Shown here: one piece after another, positions 1 to 8,492 of the stretch
Layout of the letters: every line of letters starts with the position of its first letter
Position numbering within the stretch: the first letter of the stretch is position 1
Assembly: GCF_014873755.1 (NCBI RefSeq)
Contig: NZ_JADBEG010000001.1
Location: 6,298,501 to 6,362,500, forward strand
Origin: Amycolatopsis lexingtonensis
GTDB taxonomy: Bacteria; Actinomycetota; Actinomycetes; Mycobacteriales; Pseudonocardiaceae
Direction of reading: 5' to 3'
Length of the DNA stretch: 64,000 nucleotides
Translations under genes and position numbers: made by a program
The notes under the pieces: generated by a model
The model's input: only the letters and a program-made list of their open reading frames with translations
Told to the model about the DNA's origin: nothing
Database searches by the model: none

Positions 1-162
1 GGCGACGCCGTCCTGAAGAACGTCCTCACGCACGCCCGAGGCACCGTCGTCCTGGTCACCCACCGCCCCGAGCACCTCGACGGCTTCGACGAGGTGCTCA
101 CCCTCGAGGACGGGCGAGCACTTCCCGCATCGGCGGCCGGTCGGCGACCCGGACGGTCGTGA
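1..162 (+). CDS. ABC exporter ATP-binding subunit, C-terminal fragment (CydC-like)
   Basis: Only the last 53 codons lie in the window; the 5' part is upstream of base 1. The visible segment contains VVLVTHRPEHL, the switch-histidine (H-loop) region of an ABC ATPase, followed by the usual DEVLTLEDGR strand and a short tail. The wording of the H-loop resembles the CydC subunit of thiol-reductant (CydDC) exporters, but too little is present to be sure of the subfamily. The 3' end overlaps the convergent gpgS gene by 65 bases. Confidence 0.6.
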   Translation, partial: GDAVLKNVLTHARGTVVLVTHRPEHLDGFDEVLTLEDGRALPASAAGRRPGRS

Positions 163-1018
163 CGTCCGGCAGCCACTCCTCGTCGACCTGGACGAACTGC
201 GTGAACGGCGCGTCGGCGGCCGGGACCCCGCAGCGGGCCAGCGCCGTGCCCAGGATCTGGCGGGACATCACGCCCAGCTGGGGCAGCGAGCGGTTCCGGT
301 GCTTGCGGACGCCGAGGTTGACCTGGGCGAGCCCGTCGAGGCCGTACCGCGCCTCGGCGTCGAGGAGCAGCCCGATCTCGACGCCGTAGCCGGCGGCGAA
401 CGGCACCGATTCGAGGAACTCGCGCGTGCCCGCGTACTCGCCGCCGAGGGGCTGGACCAGCCCGCCGAGCGCGGGACGCAGCGCCGAAAGCACCGGCCGC
501 GCCAGCAGCTCCGTGACGCGCCCGCCGCCGCTGCTCTCCAGCCGCAGCGGACGGCGGTAGAAGCCCTTGACCAGGTGCACGCCCGGCTCGGTGACCAGCG
601 GCCCGAGCAGCGACGGCACGAACGCCGGGTCCGGGTCGACCAGGTCGGAGTCGAGGAAGACGACGAGGTCGCCGCTGGTGGCGGCCAGCGAGCGCCACAG
701 CACCTCGCCCTTGCCGGGGACCGGCGGCAGGTCCGGCAGCACGTCCTCGCGGCGGACCACCCGGGCGCCCGCGGCCTCGGCGACCCGCGCGGTGGCGTCC
801 GCCGACCCCGAGTCCACCACGACGAGCTCGTCGACGACCGAGCCGACCAGGGGGCGGACCGACGCGACGACGGCACCCACGGTCCGCTCCTCGTCGAGGG
901 CCGGTAGCACGACGGAAACCGTGCGGTCACCCTTCGCGGTCACGATGTCCTCGGGCGTCCAACCGGGCTCCTGCCACGTACGCCGCTCGAACCAACTCAC
1001 GAGTAACGATCGTGCCAT
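98..1018 (-). CDS. gpgS: Glucosyl-3-phosphoglycerate synthase
   Basis: A 306-residue GT2-fold glycosyltransferase (GT81 type). It transfers glucose from an NDP-glucose to 3-phosphoglycerate, the first step of glucosylglycerate and methylglucose lipopolysaccharide synthesis in actinobacteria. Visible signatures are the N-terminal VVLPALDEE strand (about 36-44) and the metal-binding DSD motif (123-125) in VVFLDSDLVDPDP. Length matches mycobacterial GpgS (Rv1208). The ATG at 1016-1018 is chosen because the frame upstream is an antisense shadow of the next gene. It is divergent from the acyltransferase gene, 33 bases apart. The neighbouring LOG and dapE/dapD genes match the mycobacterial neighbourhood of gpgS. 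Confidence 0.93.
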   Translation of the reverse strand: MARSLLVSWFERRTWQEPGWTPEDIVTAKGDRTVSVVLPALDEERTVGAVVASVRPLVGSVVDELVVVDSGSADATARVAEAAGARVVRREDVLPDLPPVPGKGEVLWRSLAATSGDLVVFLDSDLVDPDPAFVPSLLGPLVTEPGVHLVKGFYRRPLRLESSGGGRVTELLARPVLSALRPALGGLVQPLGGEYAGTREFLESVPFAAGYGVEIGLLLDAEARYGLDGLAQVNLGVRKHRNRSLPQLGVMSRQILGTALARCGVPAADAPFTQFVQVDEEWLPDVTTVRVADRPPMREVLARPRG

Positions 1019-1051
1019 GCTGGTGTCACCGCCACCGAGGAGGAGGACCAC

Positions 1052-1726
1052 TTGATCGCGCAGCTTGTCCGCTTCGTGCTGGGGCCGCTGGCCAGGGCGC
1101 TCTACCGGCCCGAGGTGCACGGCGTGGAGAACGTGCCCGCGACGGGCCCGGTGCTGCTGGCGGCCAACCACCGGGCGGCGCTCGACACCGGCGTGATCAC
1201 GTTCACGACCCCGCGGCAGGTCAAGTTCCTCGGCAAGGCGGAGTACTTCGTCGGCAAGGGCCTCAAGGGCAAGGCACTGGCGGGCTTCCTCGGCGGCCTC
1301 GGCTACGTCCCGGTCGAGCGCGGCAACGCCCAGGCCGGGCTCGCCGCGCTGGAAGCGGCGCGCAAGGTCCTCGACGCCGGCGGCGTCTTCGCGATCTACC
1401 CGGAGGGCACCCGCTCCCTGGACGGCCGGCTGCACCGCGGCCACACCGGCGTCGCGGCCCTGGCCCTGGCGACCGGCGCGAAGGTGGTGCCGGTCGCGCT
1501 GACCGGCACCGAACAGCTCCAGCCGAAGGGCGCGAAGATCCCCCGGCTCGCCAAGATCTCCATCACGTTCGGCGAGCCGCTGGACTTCTCGCGCTACGAG
1601 GGCCAGGACTACGCGCCGGCGATCCGCCGGTCGGTCACCGACGAGGTGATGTACGCGATCCTGGAGATCTCGGGCCAGGAGTACGTGGACACCTACCACA
1701 AGCGGCCGAGCGAAGGCGTCGCCTGA
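1052..1726 (+). CDS. 1-acyl-sn-glycerol-3-phosphate acyltransferase (PlsC family)
   Basis: A 224-residue membrane-associated acyltransferase expected to acylate lysophosphatidic acid to phosphatidic acid in phospholipid synthesis. It has the catalytic NHxxxxD block as NHRAALD (39-45) and the glycerol-phosphate binding block PEGTR (117-121), in the correct order and spacing. The start is TTG at 1052, preceded by a strong GAGGAGGA ribosome site. Actinobacteria carry several PlsC paralogues, so the exact acceptor is not certain. Confidence 0.9.
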   Translation: MIAQLVRFVLGPLARALYRPEVHGVENVPATGPVLLAANHRAALDTGVITFTTPRQVKFLGKAEYFVGKGLKGKALAGFLGGLGYVPVERGNAQAGLAALEAARKVLDAGGVFAIYPEGTRSLDGRLHRGHTGVAALALATGAKVVPVALTGTEQLQPKGAKIPRLAKISITFGEPLDFSRYEGQDYAPAIRRSVTDEVMYAILEISGQEYVDTYHKRPSEGVA

Positions 1727-1727
1727 G

Positions 1728-2444
1728 TCACCACGGCACCGGGCCCTCGTCGTCGACGAAGGTGCCCGTCGGGCCGTCCGCGGGAATCGTCGCCATCCGG
1801 ACCGCCGCCACCGCGCCCTGTTCCGGGGTGCGGAAGCCCGCGTGGCCGTTGAGGTCGGTCGCGCAGAAGCCCGGGCAGACGGCGTTGACCAGGATCCCGT
1901 CGGGCCGCAGCTCCCGCGCGTACTGCAGGGTCAACGACGTCAGCGCGGTCTTCGACGGGGTGTAGCCCGCCGAGATCGGCAGCTGGACGGCGGGATCGGC
2001 GTTCCGGGTCAGGGACGCGGCGCTGCTGGAGACGTTGACGACGCGCGGCGCGGCCGACCGGCGCAGCAGCGGCAGCAGCGCGTTGGTGACCGTGATGACG
2101 CCGAAGAAGTTCGTCTCGAAGATCGTGCGCAGTGTGTCCAGGTCGGCCGTGCTGGGGGTCTGGTGCGCCAGGTCGGTGCCCGGCGGGCGGGCGATGGCGG
2201 CGTTGTTGACCAGCACGTCGAGCCGGCCGTAGCGCTCTTCGAGGTGGGAGGCGGCCGCGGTGACCGACGCCGGGTCCGTCACGTCGAGGACCACCGAATC
2301 CGTGCCCAGCTCCGCGGCCGCCTTCCCGCCCAGTTCCGCGCTGCGGGCGCCGATGACGACGGTGTGCCCGAGGGCGGCCAGCTGCGCGGCGATCTCGCGG
2401 CCGATGCCCTTGTTCGCGCCGGTGACCAGAGTGATTTCGTCCAT
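1728..2444 (-). CDS. Short-chain dehydrogenase/reductase (SDR)
   Basis: A 238-residue NAD(P)-dependent oxidoreductase. The N-terminus has the cofactor glycine motif TGANKGIG (about 8-15), then LVNNAAI (the NNAG-equivalent), an NVSSS strand and the catalytic tyrosine-lysine pair in AGYTPSKTAL. PGFCATDLN follows, as in classical SDRs of the carbonyl-reductase type. Substrate unknown. It is divergently transcribed from a LysR regulator 70 bases away, the usual arrangement for a regulator controlling the adjacent oxidoreductase. Its stop lies 1 base past the acyltransferase stop (convergent). Confidence 0.9.
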   Translation of the reverse strand: MDEITLVTGANKGIGREIAAQLAALGHTVVIGARSAELGGKAAAELGTDSVVLDVTDPASVTAAASHLEERYGRLDVLVNNAAIARPPGTDLAHQTPSTADLDTLRTIFETNFFGVITVTNALLPLLRRSAAPRVVNVSSSAASLTRNADPAVQLPISAGYTPSKTALTSLTLQYARELRPDGILVNAVCPGFCATDLNGHAGFRTPEQGAVAAVRMATIPADGPTGTFVDDEGPVPW

Positions 2445-2514
2445 GGCCCCAGCACACCAGCGGGGCGGCCGCGCGGGCCAACACCGATGCCGCATCGGCC
2501 GATACCCTGGGGAT

Positions 2515-3447
2515 ATGGAGACGCGGGAGCTCGCGTATTTCGTGGCCGTCGCCGAGGAACTGCACTTCGGCCGCGCCGCGCAGCGCCTCGGCATGGCGCA
2601 GCCGCCGCTGTCGCGCGCCATCCAGCAGCTCGAACGCCGCATGGGCGTGCCGCTGCTGAACCGCACGAGCCGCGGCGTGAGCCTGACGCCCGCGGGCGCG
2701 GTTTTCCTTGCGGAGAGCCGAAAAGCGCTCGACGCGGTGGACGCCGCCGTGCGCCGGGCGCGGCGCGCGGGGCAGGAGGTGCCGAAGCTGCTCGTGGCGA
2801 TGAAGCCCGACGGCGACGCCGGCCTGCTCGAGCGGATCCTCCCCGGTTACCGGGCCGACCCGGACGCGATCGAGGTCGAGGTCGTCGTCTGCGGGATCGG
2901 CGAGCAGTCCCCCATGCTGCGCGACGGCCGCGCCGACCTGGCGTTCCTGCACGGCCCGCACGACGACTCCGTCGGGTTCGACACCGAGCTGCTGCTGGAG
3001 CAGGACCAGCTGGCGCTGCTCCCCCTCGGCCACCGCCTGGCCGGCCGGGCGGCGCTGGTCATGGCCGACCTCGACGGCGAGCCGTTCCCGCGCTGGCCGG
3101 GCAGCGACGTGCCCGGGCCGGCGGTGCGCGACGCGGGCCAGCTGCTGCAGCTGGTGGCGCTGGGCCAGGTCGTCGCGGTGGTCCCGGAGTCGGCCCGGCG
3201 CCACGTGCGGGCGGACGTCGTGTGCGTGCCGGTGCTCGACGCGCCGCGGACGTCGGTGCTGCTGGCCTGGCCCGACCGGACGCGGTCGCGCGCGGTGGCG
3301 GCCTTCGTCCGGGCGAGCACCGCCGTCAGATCCCCGGTGGCTCCTTCGCCCACTTCGGCGGAGCCGGCGGTTCGTACGTCGCGAACCGGTCCAGCAGCGC
3401 CGCCGGGTCGGCGTCCGCCATCAGCAGCTGCCGGTACTCCGGCTTGA
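2515..3447 (+). CDS. LysR family transcriptional regulator
   Basis: A 310-residue LysR-type regulator. The first 58 residues form the winged HTH typical of the family ([20 protein letters not shown], then [13 protein letters not shown] and FLAESR). A periplasmic-binding-like effector domain follows with the family strands [10 protein letters not shown] and [10 protein letters not shown]. Start is ATG 2515. The last 40 or so residues are Pro/Ala/Ser-rich and overlap the convergent LOG gene by 122 bases, so the functional domain probably ends near base 3330. The divergent SDR gene is the likely target; no operator was identified with confidence. Confidence 0.9.
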   Translation: METRELAYFVAVAEELHFGRAAQRLGMAQPPLSRAIQQLERRMGVPLLNRTSRGVSLTPAGAVFLAESRKALDAVDAAVRRARRAGQEVPKLLVAMKPDGDAGLLERILPGYRADPDAIEVEVVVCGIGEQSPMLRDGRADLAFLHGPHDDSVGFDTELLLEQDQLALLPLGHRLAGRAALVMADLDGEPFPRWPGSDVPGPAVRDAGQLLQLVALGQVVAVVPESARRHVRADVVCVPVLDAPRTSVLLAWPDRTRSRAVAAFVRASTAVRSPVAPSPTSAEPAVRTSRTGPAAPPGRRPPSAAAGTPA

Positions 3448-3910
3448 CGAACCCCTCGGTCACCATGTGGTCGGCGAACGCGAGCAGCGGCCCGTAGTAG
3501 CCGTCCACGTCGACCAGGCCGATCGGCTTGCCGTGCAGGCCGAGCTGGGCCCACGTCCAGACCTCGAACAGCTCCTCCAGCGTGCCCGCGCCGCCGGGCA
3601 GGGCCAGGAAGCCGTCCGACAGGGCGGCCATCTTGGCCTTGCGCTCGTGCATGTCGCGGACGACGTGCAGCTCGGACAGGCCCGCGTGGGAGATCTCGAC
3701 CGACGACAGCGCCTCCGGGATCACGCCGATCACTTCGCCGCCCGCCGCGAGGGCCGCGTCGGCGACCACGCCCATCGTGCCGACGCTCGCGCCGCCGTAG
3801 ACCAGGCCGATGCCGCGCTGGGCCAGGAGCTTGCCGAGCGCCGCCGCCTGCTCGGCGTAGCGCGGCGAGAACCCCATGGACGAGCCGCAGAACACGCAGA
3901 TCCGGCTCAT
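3326..3910 (-). CDS. LOG family protein (TIGR00730, Rossmann fold)
   Basis: A 194-residue protein of the lysine-decarboxylase-like LOG family, members of which are cytokinin riboside 5'-monophosphate phosphoribohydrolases. N-terminal VFCGSSMG begins the Rossmann fold. The nucleotide-binding signature PGGAGTLEE is present near residue 100, and [13 protein letters not shown] matches the second glycine loop. The start ATG shares one base with the stop of the upstream LOG gene (TGATG), so translation is probably coupled. In bacteria the real substrate may be AMP or another nucleoside monophosphate. Confidence 0.9.
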   Translation of the reverse strand: MSRICVFCGSSMGFSPRYAEQAAALGKLLAQRGIGLVYGGASVGTMGVVADAALAAGGEVIGVIPEALSSVEISHAGLSELHVVRDMHERKAKMAALSDGFLALPGGAGTLEELFEVWTWAQLGLHGKPIGLVDVDGYYGPLLAFADHMVTEGFVKPEYRQLLMADADPAALLDRFATYEPPAPPKWAKEPPGI

Positions 3911-4695
3911 CAGTGGGTGTCCTCCCACGCCTGGTAGGACTCCTGGACCACGCGGACGGCGTCGTCGATGTCGTCGGTGACGTGCAGCAGGTCCAGGTCG
4001 TGCGGGCTGATCTTGCCTTCGGCCTGCACGGTCTTGGCGATCCAGTCGTAGAGGCCGCCCCAGTAGTCGCTGCCGAACAGCACCACCGGGAACTTCGTGA
4101 CCTTCTTGGTCTGCACCAGCGTCAGCGCCTCGAACAGCTCGTCGAGCGTGCCGAAGCCGCCGGGCAGGCAGATGAAGGCCTGCGAATACTTGATGAACAT
4201 CGTCTTGCGGGCGAAGAAGTACCGGAAGTTGACGCCGAGGTCGACCCACGGGTTCAGGCCCTGCTCGAACGGCAGCTCGATGCCGAGCCCGACGGAGAAG
4301 CCGCCGGCCTCGGCCGCGCCGCGGTTGACCGCCTCCATCGCGCCCGGCCCGCCGCCGGTCATCACCGCGAAGCCCGCGTTGGCCAGCGCGCCGCCGATCT
4401 TGCGGCCGAGCTCGTACTCCGGGTTGTCGCGCTTGGTGCGCGCCGAACCGAACACGGTGACCGCGCGCGGGACCTCGGCGAGCGCGCCGAAGCCCTCGAC
4501 GAATTCGGCCTGGATCCGCAGAACGCGCCACGGGTCGGTGTGCACCCAGTCGCTGGGGCCGCGCGAATCCAGGAGCCGCTGGTCGGTGGTGCTGCCCTGG
4601 TCGCGGCGGTCGCGGCGGAGCACGACCGGGCCCTTGTGCCGCTCCACCGGGCGTTCGGGGTACTGGCCGTCCGGCCATTCAGACTGATCGCTCAC
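3910..4695 (-). CDS. LOG family protein (TIGR00730), longer paralogue
   Basis: A 261-residue member of the same Rossmann family as the next gene, with an additional N-terminal charged extension of roughly 60 residues. The fold starts at [29 protein letters not shown] and [10 protein letters not shown] are the phosphate-binding loops. It corresponds to the larger LOG type that accompanies dapE in actinobacteria. It forms a two-gene unit with the downstream LOG gene (1-base overlap). Two neighbouring paralogues of different length suggest a hetero-oligomer or two different nucleotide substrates, which the sequence cannot decide. Confidence 0.88.
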   Translation of the reverse strand: MSDQSEWPDGQYPERPVERHKGPVVLRRDRRDQGSTTDQRLLDSRGPSDWVHTDPWRVLRIQAEFVEGFGALAEVPRAVTVFGSARTKRDNPEYELGRKIGGALANAGFAVMTGGGPGAMEAVNRGAAEAGGFSVGLGIELPFEQGLNPWVDLGVNFRYFFARKTMFIKYSQAFICLPGGFGTLDELFEALTLVQTKKVTKFPVVLFGSDYWGGLYDWIAKTVQAEGKISPHDLDLLHVTDDIDDAVRVVQESYQAWEDTH

Positions 4696-4852
4696 TACGC
4701 CATGCTACGGCCTGACCGCCACCGAAAACGCGAGCAGCGCCGTGGCGGGGAAGTCGCGCCCGCGGCCCCGGTCCGGCGGGTCCGATCGGTCCAGAGTGGA
4801 CAGATCGCGGATCGGGTCCGCGACGGCGGCGCCGATGACCTACCGTGGGGAG

Positions 4853-6127
4853 ATGACCGAACCGCTCGGCGCGCGGATCCGGCGGTTGCGCACCGACCGC
4901 GGGTGGACCCAGCGCGAGCTCGCCGAGCCCGGCTACGACCGCGGCTTCCTGGCGAAGGTCGAGACCGGCAGCCGGCCGCCGTCGGACGAGATGCTGGCCT
5001 ACCTGTCCGAGCGCTTCGGGCTGACCGTCGACGAGCTGCGGTTCGGCCGTCCCCCGGGCGTCGCCGACGAACTGCGGGCGGCACTGGACGAGGGCTACCG
5101 CGACCTGGAGCAGGGCCGCGTCGCCGACGCCGAGACGCGGTTCGCCGCCGTGGCGAAGCAGGCCGCGGGCTACCACCTCGACGACGTCGAGTGCTACGCG
5201 CGGTTCTGCCAGGCCGAGGTGAAGTGGCAGCTCTTCGACGTCGCGGGCGCGCAGGCGGACCTGGAGCACGCGGAGGAACTGGCGGCCGCGGCCCCGCCGT
5301 GGCTGCGGGCGATGATCGTGCACCGCTGGTCCGGCTGCCGGTACCTCAGCGGCGACGCGGGCACGGCGATCGCGCGCGTCGAGGCGGAGCTGGCCGCGGG
5401 ACCGGCCGACCCCGACGCCGAGCTGTGCCTGCTCAGCGCGTTGATCCACCCGCTGATGGAGATGGGCGGCCTGCACCGCGCCCGCCGCGCGGCCGAGGAC
5501 GGCAGGCGGCTGGCGCGCGCGGCCACGCGGCCGGACTTCGTGGCGCGCTTCCACCGCCAGGCATCGCAGGTGTGGCAGGCGATCGGGCGCGCGGACCAGG
5601 CGTTGCACGACCTGACGGAGGCGTGCCGGCTGTTCACGTCGGTGGGCTTCGACCGCGACGCGGCCCGCTGCCGCTGGGCTCGCGGCTACCTCCTGCGGCG
5701 GCTGGGCCGGCTCACCGAGGCCCGCGCGGAGCTGACGGAGGCGCGCGACCAGCTGGCGGCGATCGGTTCCGACGAGGGCCTGGCCGGTGCGACGGTCGAG
5801 CTGGCCGAGGTCCGGCTCCGCCAAGGTGCCCCGGACGAGGCGGCGGCGCTGGTCGCGGAGGTCTGGCCGCTGCTGGCCCGCGACGTCGAGGCACTGGGCG
5901 AGGCGACCGGCCTGCGCGGGCAGATCGCGCAGGCGCAGGGCGACCCGGAGACGGCGATCCGGCTGCTGCGCGAGGCGGCGGAAATCCAAACGGGAGCGTC
6001 GCTGCACGGGGCGGCGGTTTCGACGTCGCTGCGGCTCGGCGACGCGCTCCGACAACGTGGTCAGCTGGCCGAAGCCATCGAGGCCTACCGCCGTGGCCTC
6101 GACTCCGCGGCAGGCACCGAAGGCTGA
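4853..6127 (+). CDS. HTH (XRE)-TPR transcriptional regulator, copy 1
   Basis: A 424-residue cytoplasmic regulator. Residues about 5-60 are an XRE/Cro helix-turn-helix (IRRLRTDRGWTQRELAEPG, then FLAKVETGSRPPSDEML). The remaining 350 residues are alanine/leucine-rich helices with tetratricopeptide-like periodicity, suited to binding a peptide or protein. The start ATG 4853 follows GGGGAG; an in-frame ATG at 4835 is possible. It lies immediately upstream of, and in the same direction as, the secreted M4 protease, and is paralogous to the regulator at 8493, which likewise precedes a secreted protease. HTH plus TPR next to a neutral protease resembles NprR-type RRNPP regulators of Firmicutes by architecture only. 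Confidence 0.88.
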   Translation: MTEPLGARIRRLRTDRGWTQRELAEPGYDRGFLAKVETGSRPPSDEMLAYLSERFGLTVDELRFGRPPGVADELRAALDEGYRDLEQGRVADAETRFAAVAKQAAGYHLDDVECYARFCQAEVKWQLFDVAGAQADLEHAEELAAAAPPWLRAMIVHRWSGCRYLSGDAGTAIARVEAELAAGPADPDAELCLLSALIHPLMEMGGLHRARRAAEDGRRLARAATRPDFVARFHRQASQVWQAIGRADQALHDLTEACRLFTSVGFDRDAARCRWARGYLLRRLGRLTEARAELTEARDQLAAIGSDEGLAGATVELAEVRLRQGAPDEAAALVAEVWPLLARDVEALGEATGLRGQIAQAQGDPETAIRLLREAAEIQTGASLHGAAVSTSLRLGDALRQRGQLAEAIEAYRRGLDSAAGTEG

Positions 6128-6131
6128 ATTC

Positions 6132-6157
6132 CCGGACCACTGGGCTCGGTGGTCCGG
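6132..6157 (+). terminator. Stem-loop after HTH-TPR gene 1
   Basis: Nine-base arms CCGGACCAC and GTGGTCCGG separated by 8 bases begin 5 bases after the regulator stop. The right arm also belongs to an overlapping 14-bp palindrome (6149-6162, GTGGTCCGGACCAC). There is no long T-run, as is usual in high-GC actinobacteria. It most likely ends the regulator transcript; a protein-binding role for the overlapping palindrome is possible. Confidence 0.55.
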
Positions 6158-6188
6158 ACCACGACCAAATTCCTACTAAAGTCTGTGA

Positions 6189-6204
6189 ATTGGTTCAGAC
6201 CAGT
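6189..6204 (+). promoter_or_regulatory. DasR-type (dre-like) site upstream of the M4 protease
   Basis: ATTGGTTCAGACCAGT matches 13 of 16 positions of the DasR responsive element ACTGGTCTAGACCA(C/G)T known from Streptomyces and Saccharopolyspora. It lies about 80 bases upstream of the predicted -35 of the M4 protease gene, whose product ends in a chitin-binding-like module, so control by N-acetylglucosamine metabolism would make sense. The distance from the promoter weakens the case for direct repression. Confidence 0.4.
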
Positions 6205-6281
6205 CGGCACACCGGCCGTTTCCTGCGGTTTTGGCACGAACGCCGCGATCTTGCCGCACGGCCACTACGCCATCCGGCCCA

Positions 6282-6354
6282 TTGACCGGCGCGCCCACCG
6301 GAACCTTTACTCGGACGCGTCCGGCGCAATAACAGCAGTTATTCCGTCGGACAC
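6282..6354 (+). promoter_or_regulatory. Predicted promoter/operator of the M4 protease
   Basis: TTGACC at 6282 and TTTACT at 6306 (18-bp spacing) resemble a housekeeping promoter. The block CCTTTACTCGGACGCGTCC starts at 6304 and recurs with one mismatch upstream of the M28 protease at 9918. In both places it is followed 23 bases later by CGGACAC (6348-6354 here). GGACGCGTCC is a perfect palindrome at the expected transcription start, and a further inverted repeat AATAAC/GTTATT lies at 6328-6343. The shared layout points to one regulator acting at both protease genes. Confidence 0.6.
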
Positions 6355-6383
6355 ACTCCCCACGGTCCCCGGAAAGGTTCCCC

Positions 6384-8414
6384 ATGAGATCCCCACGAGG
6401 GCTGGCGGCGATCGCCGGCCTGGCCCTGAGTTTCGCGGTGCCGGTGATCCCGGCCGCCGCTGCCGCACCTCCCGTCGCCACCCCACCCGAGGCGCTCGCC
6501 GCGCGAGCCGCCGACCAGGCCGCCCTCAACGGCGCCGACCGGCTCGCCAAGGGCGCCGGGGAGGCCTTCGTCCGCACCGGGGTCACCCCGGGTGGCGGCG
6601 GGCTCTACTTCGCCTCCTACCAGCGCACCTACCACGGCCTGCCGGTCGTCGGCGGGGACGCGGTCGTCGTCGCCGACGGGGCCGGGCGCGTCCGCGGCAC
6701 CGAAGCCGCGAAGACCGCGCCGATCACCGTCGGCACCCAGGCCACGCTGAACGCCGCGCAGGCCACGAAGATCGCCACCGCCAAGGTGTCCACAGTGGAC
6801 AAGTCCGAGGCGCCGAAGCTGGTCGTGCTGGCCGGGGACGCCCCCAAGCTCGCCTACGAAGTCGTCGTCAGCGGGCGCACCGGCGGGAAGCCCACCCACC
6901 TGCACGTCTTCGTCGACAGCGCAACCGGCGCCGTCCTCGACACCCGGGACGACGTCCGCGAGGCGGGCACCGGCAACTCCTACTACGCCGGCACCGTCTC
7001 GATCGACACGTCCGGCTCCGGCAGCTCCTACTCGATGACCGACCCGGCCCGCCGCGGCATCGCCTGCGGCCGCGAGGGCGGCTCGATCTTCACCAAGAGC
7101 AGCAACAGCTGGGGCAACGGCTCCGGCACCGACCTCGAAACCGGCTGTGTGGACGCGCTCTACAGCGTCCAGACGGAGTGGAAGATGCTCGGCGACTGGC
7201 TCGGCCGCAACGGCATCGACGGTGCCGGCGGCGGTTTCCGGGCGAGCGTCGGCCTCAACGACGTCAACGCCTACTGGGACGGCTCGTCGACGCACTTCGG
7301 GCACTCGCAGGACAACCAGCGCCAGGCGACGCCGATGGACGTCGTCGGGCACGAGTTCGGGCACGCCATCTTCCAGACCACGCCGGGTGGCGCCGGGTCG
7401 GGCAACGAAAACGGCGGGCTCAACGAGTCCACCGGCGACATCTTCGGCGCGCTGACCGAGTACTACGCCAACAACCCGAAGGACACCCCGGACTTCACCG
7501 TCGGCGAGGGCGTCAACCTGGTCGGCCAGGGCCCGATCCGCTACATGTACAACCCGGGCCAGATCGGCGACCCGAACTGCTACTCGTCGTCGATCCCGAA
7601 CACCGAGGTGCACGCCGCCGCGGGGCCGCAGAACCACTGGTTCTACCTGCTTTCCCAGGGCAGCAACGGCTCCGGCGGGCCGACCAGCCCGACCTGCAAC
7701 AACTCCAGCGTCACCGGCATCGGCATCCAGAAGGCAGGCAAGATCTTCTACAACGGCCTGTTGAAGAAGACGTCGTCGTGGAACCACAGGGCCGCCCGCA
7801 AGGCCACGCTGGAAGCGGCGATCGCGTTGTTCCCGGGCAGCTGCACCGAGTTCAACTCGACCAAGGCCGCCTGGGACGCGGTGAGCGTCGCCGCGGTCAG
7901 CGGTGAGCCGACGTGCAGCGGCCAGCCGCCGGCCGGCAACGACTACTCGCTGACGCTGTCGCCGACGTCGGCGTCCGTCCAGCCCGGACAGACGGCGACC
8001 ACGACCATCACCACGCGGGTCACGTCGGGCAACGCCCAGACTGTCCAGCTGCTGGCCAGCGGCCTGCCCGAGGGCGCGAAGGCGACGATCAGCCCGGCGA
8101 GCGTCCAGTCCGGCGGCACCACCACGCTGACCATCACCACCTCGGCGAGCACGCCGCAGGGCACCAGCCAGGTGACGGTCTCCGGGGACGGCCCCGACGC
8201 CGACCACAGCGCGCAGTTCTCGCTGACCGTCGGCACCGGTACCCCGCCGACCGGCTGCGACGGCCTCGCCGAGTGGGACGTGGCGAAGGCGTACGTGCCC
8301 AACGACGTCGTCGGCCACAACGGTCACAAGTGGACATCCCTGTGGTACTCGACCGGTGCCGAGCCCGGCGCGCCCACCTCGTGGGCCGTGTGGAGCGACA
8401 GCGGCGCCTGCTGA
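6384..8414 (+). CDS. Secreted M4 (thermolysin-type) metalloprotease with chitin-binding-like C-terminus
   Basis: A 676-residue exported zinc endopeptidase. An Arg-bearing N-terminus and hydrophobic stretch ending in PAAAAAP (about 1-28) form a signal peptide. Residues 29-190 are the FTP/PepSY-type propeptide. The catalytic domain has HEFGH (323-327), the third zinc-ligand block GLNESTGD (345-352) and the downstream VHAAAGPQNHW histidine region. After about residue 518 comes an Ig-like domain (NDYSLTLSP to VGTG), closely similar to one in the nearby M28 protease. A final 50-residue module with CDGLAEWDVAKAYVPND and WTSLWYSTGAEPG is of CBM5/12 chitin-binding type. The protease is probably released with propeptide removal and targeted to chitinous material. 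Confidence 0.95.
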   Translation: MRSPRGLAAIAGLALSFAVPVIPAAAAAPPVATPPEALAARAADQAALNGADRLAKGAGEAFVRTGVTPGGGGLYFASYQRTYHGLPVVGGDAVVVADGAGRVRGTEAAKTAPITVGTQATLNAAQATKIATAKVSTVDKSEAPKLVVLAGDAPKLAYEVVVSGRTGGKPTHLHVFVDSATGAVLDTRDDVREAGTGNSYYAGTVSIDTSGSGSSYSMTDPARRGIACGREGGSIFTKSSNSWGNGSGTDLETGCVDALYSVQTEWKMLGDWLGRNGIDGAGGGFRASVGLNDVNAYWDGSSTHFGHSQDNQRQATPMDVVGHEFGHAIFQTTPGGAGSGNENGGLNESTGDIFGALTEYYANNPKDTPDFTVGEGVNLVGQGPIRYMYNPGQIGDPNCYSSSIPNTEVHAAAGPQNHWFYLLSQGSNGSGGPTSPTCNNSSVTGIGIQKAGKIFYNGLLKKTSSWNHRAARKATLEAAIALFPGSCTEFNSTKAAWDAVSVAAVSGEPTCSGQPPAGNDYSLTLSPTSASVQPGQTATTTITTRVTSGNAQTVQLLASGLPEGAKATISPASVQSGGTTTLTITTSASTPQGTSQVTVSGDGPDADHSAQFSLTVGTGTPPTGCDGLAEWDVAKAYVPNDVVGHNGHKWTSLWYSTGAEPGAPTSWAVWSDSGAC

Positions 8415-8492
8415 TCCCGGCCGCGCGGCGGCGGGCGACTCCCCCGCCACCGCGCGGCCTACCCTGGACGTCCACGGCGGAAAGGCACCCGG

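Noticed and set aside
6149..6162. GTGGTCCGGACCAC as a third DasR site
   Set aside because: It differs from the core in the two central bases and is part of the stem of a terminator directly after a stop codon.
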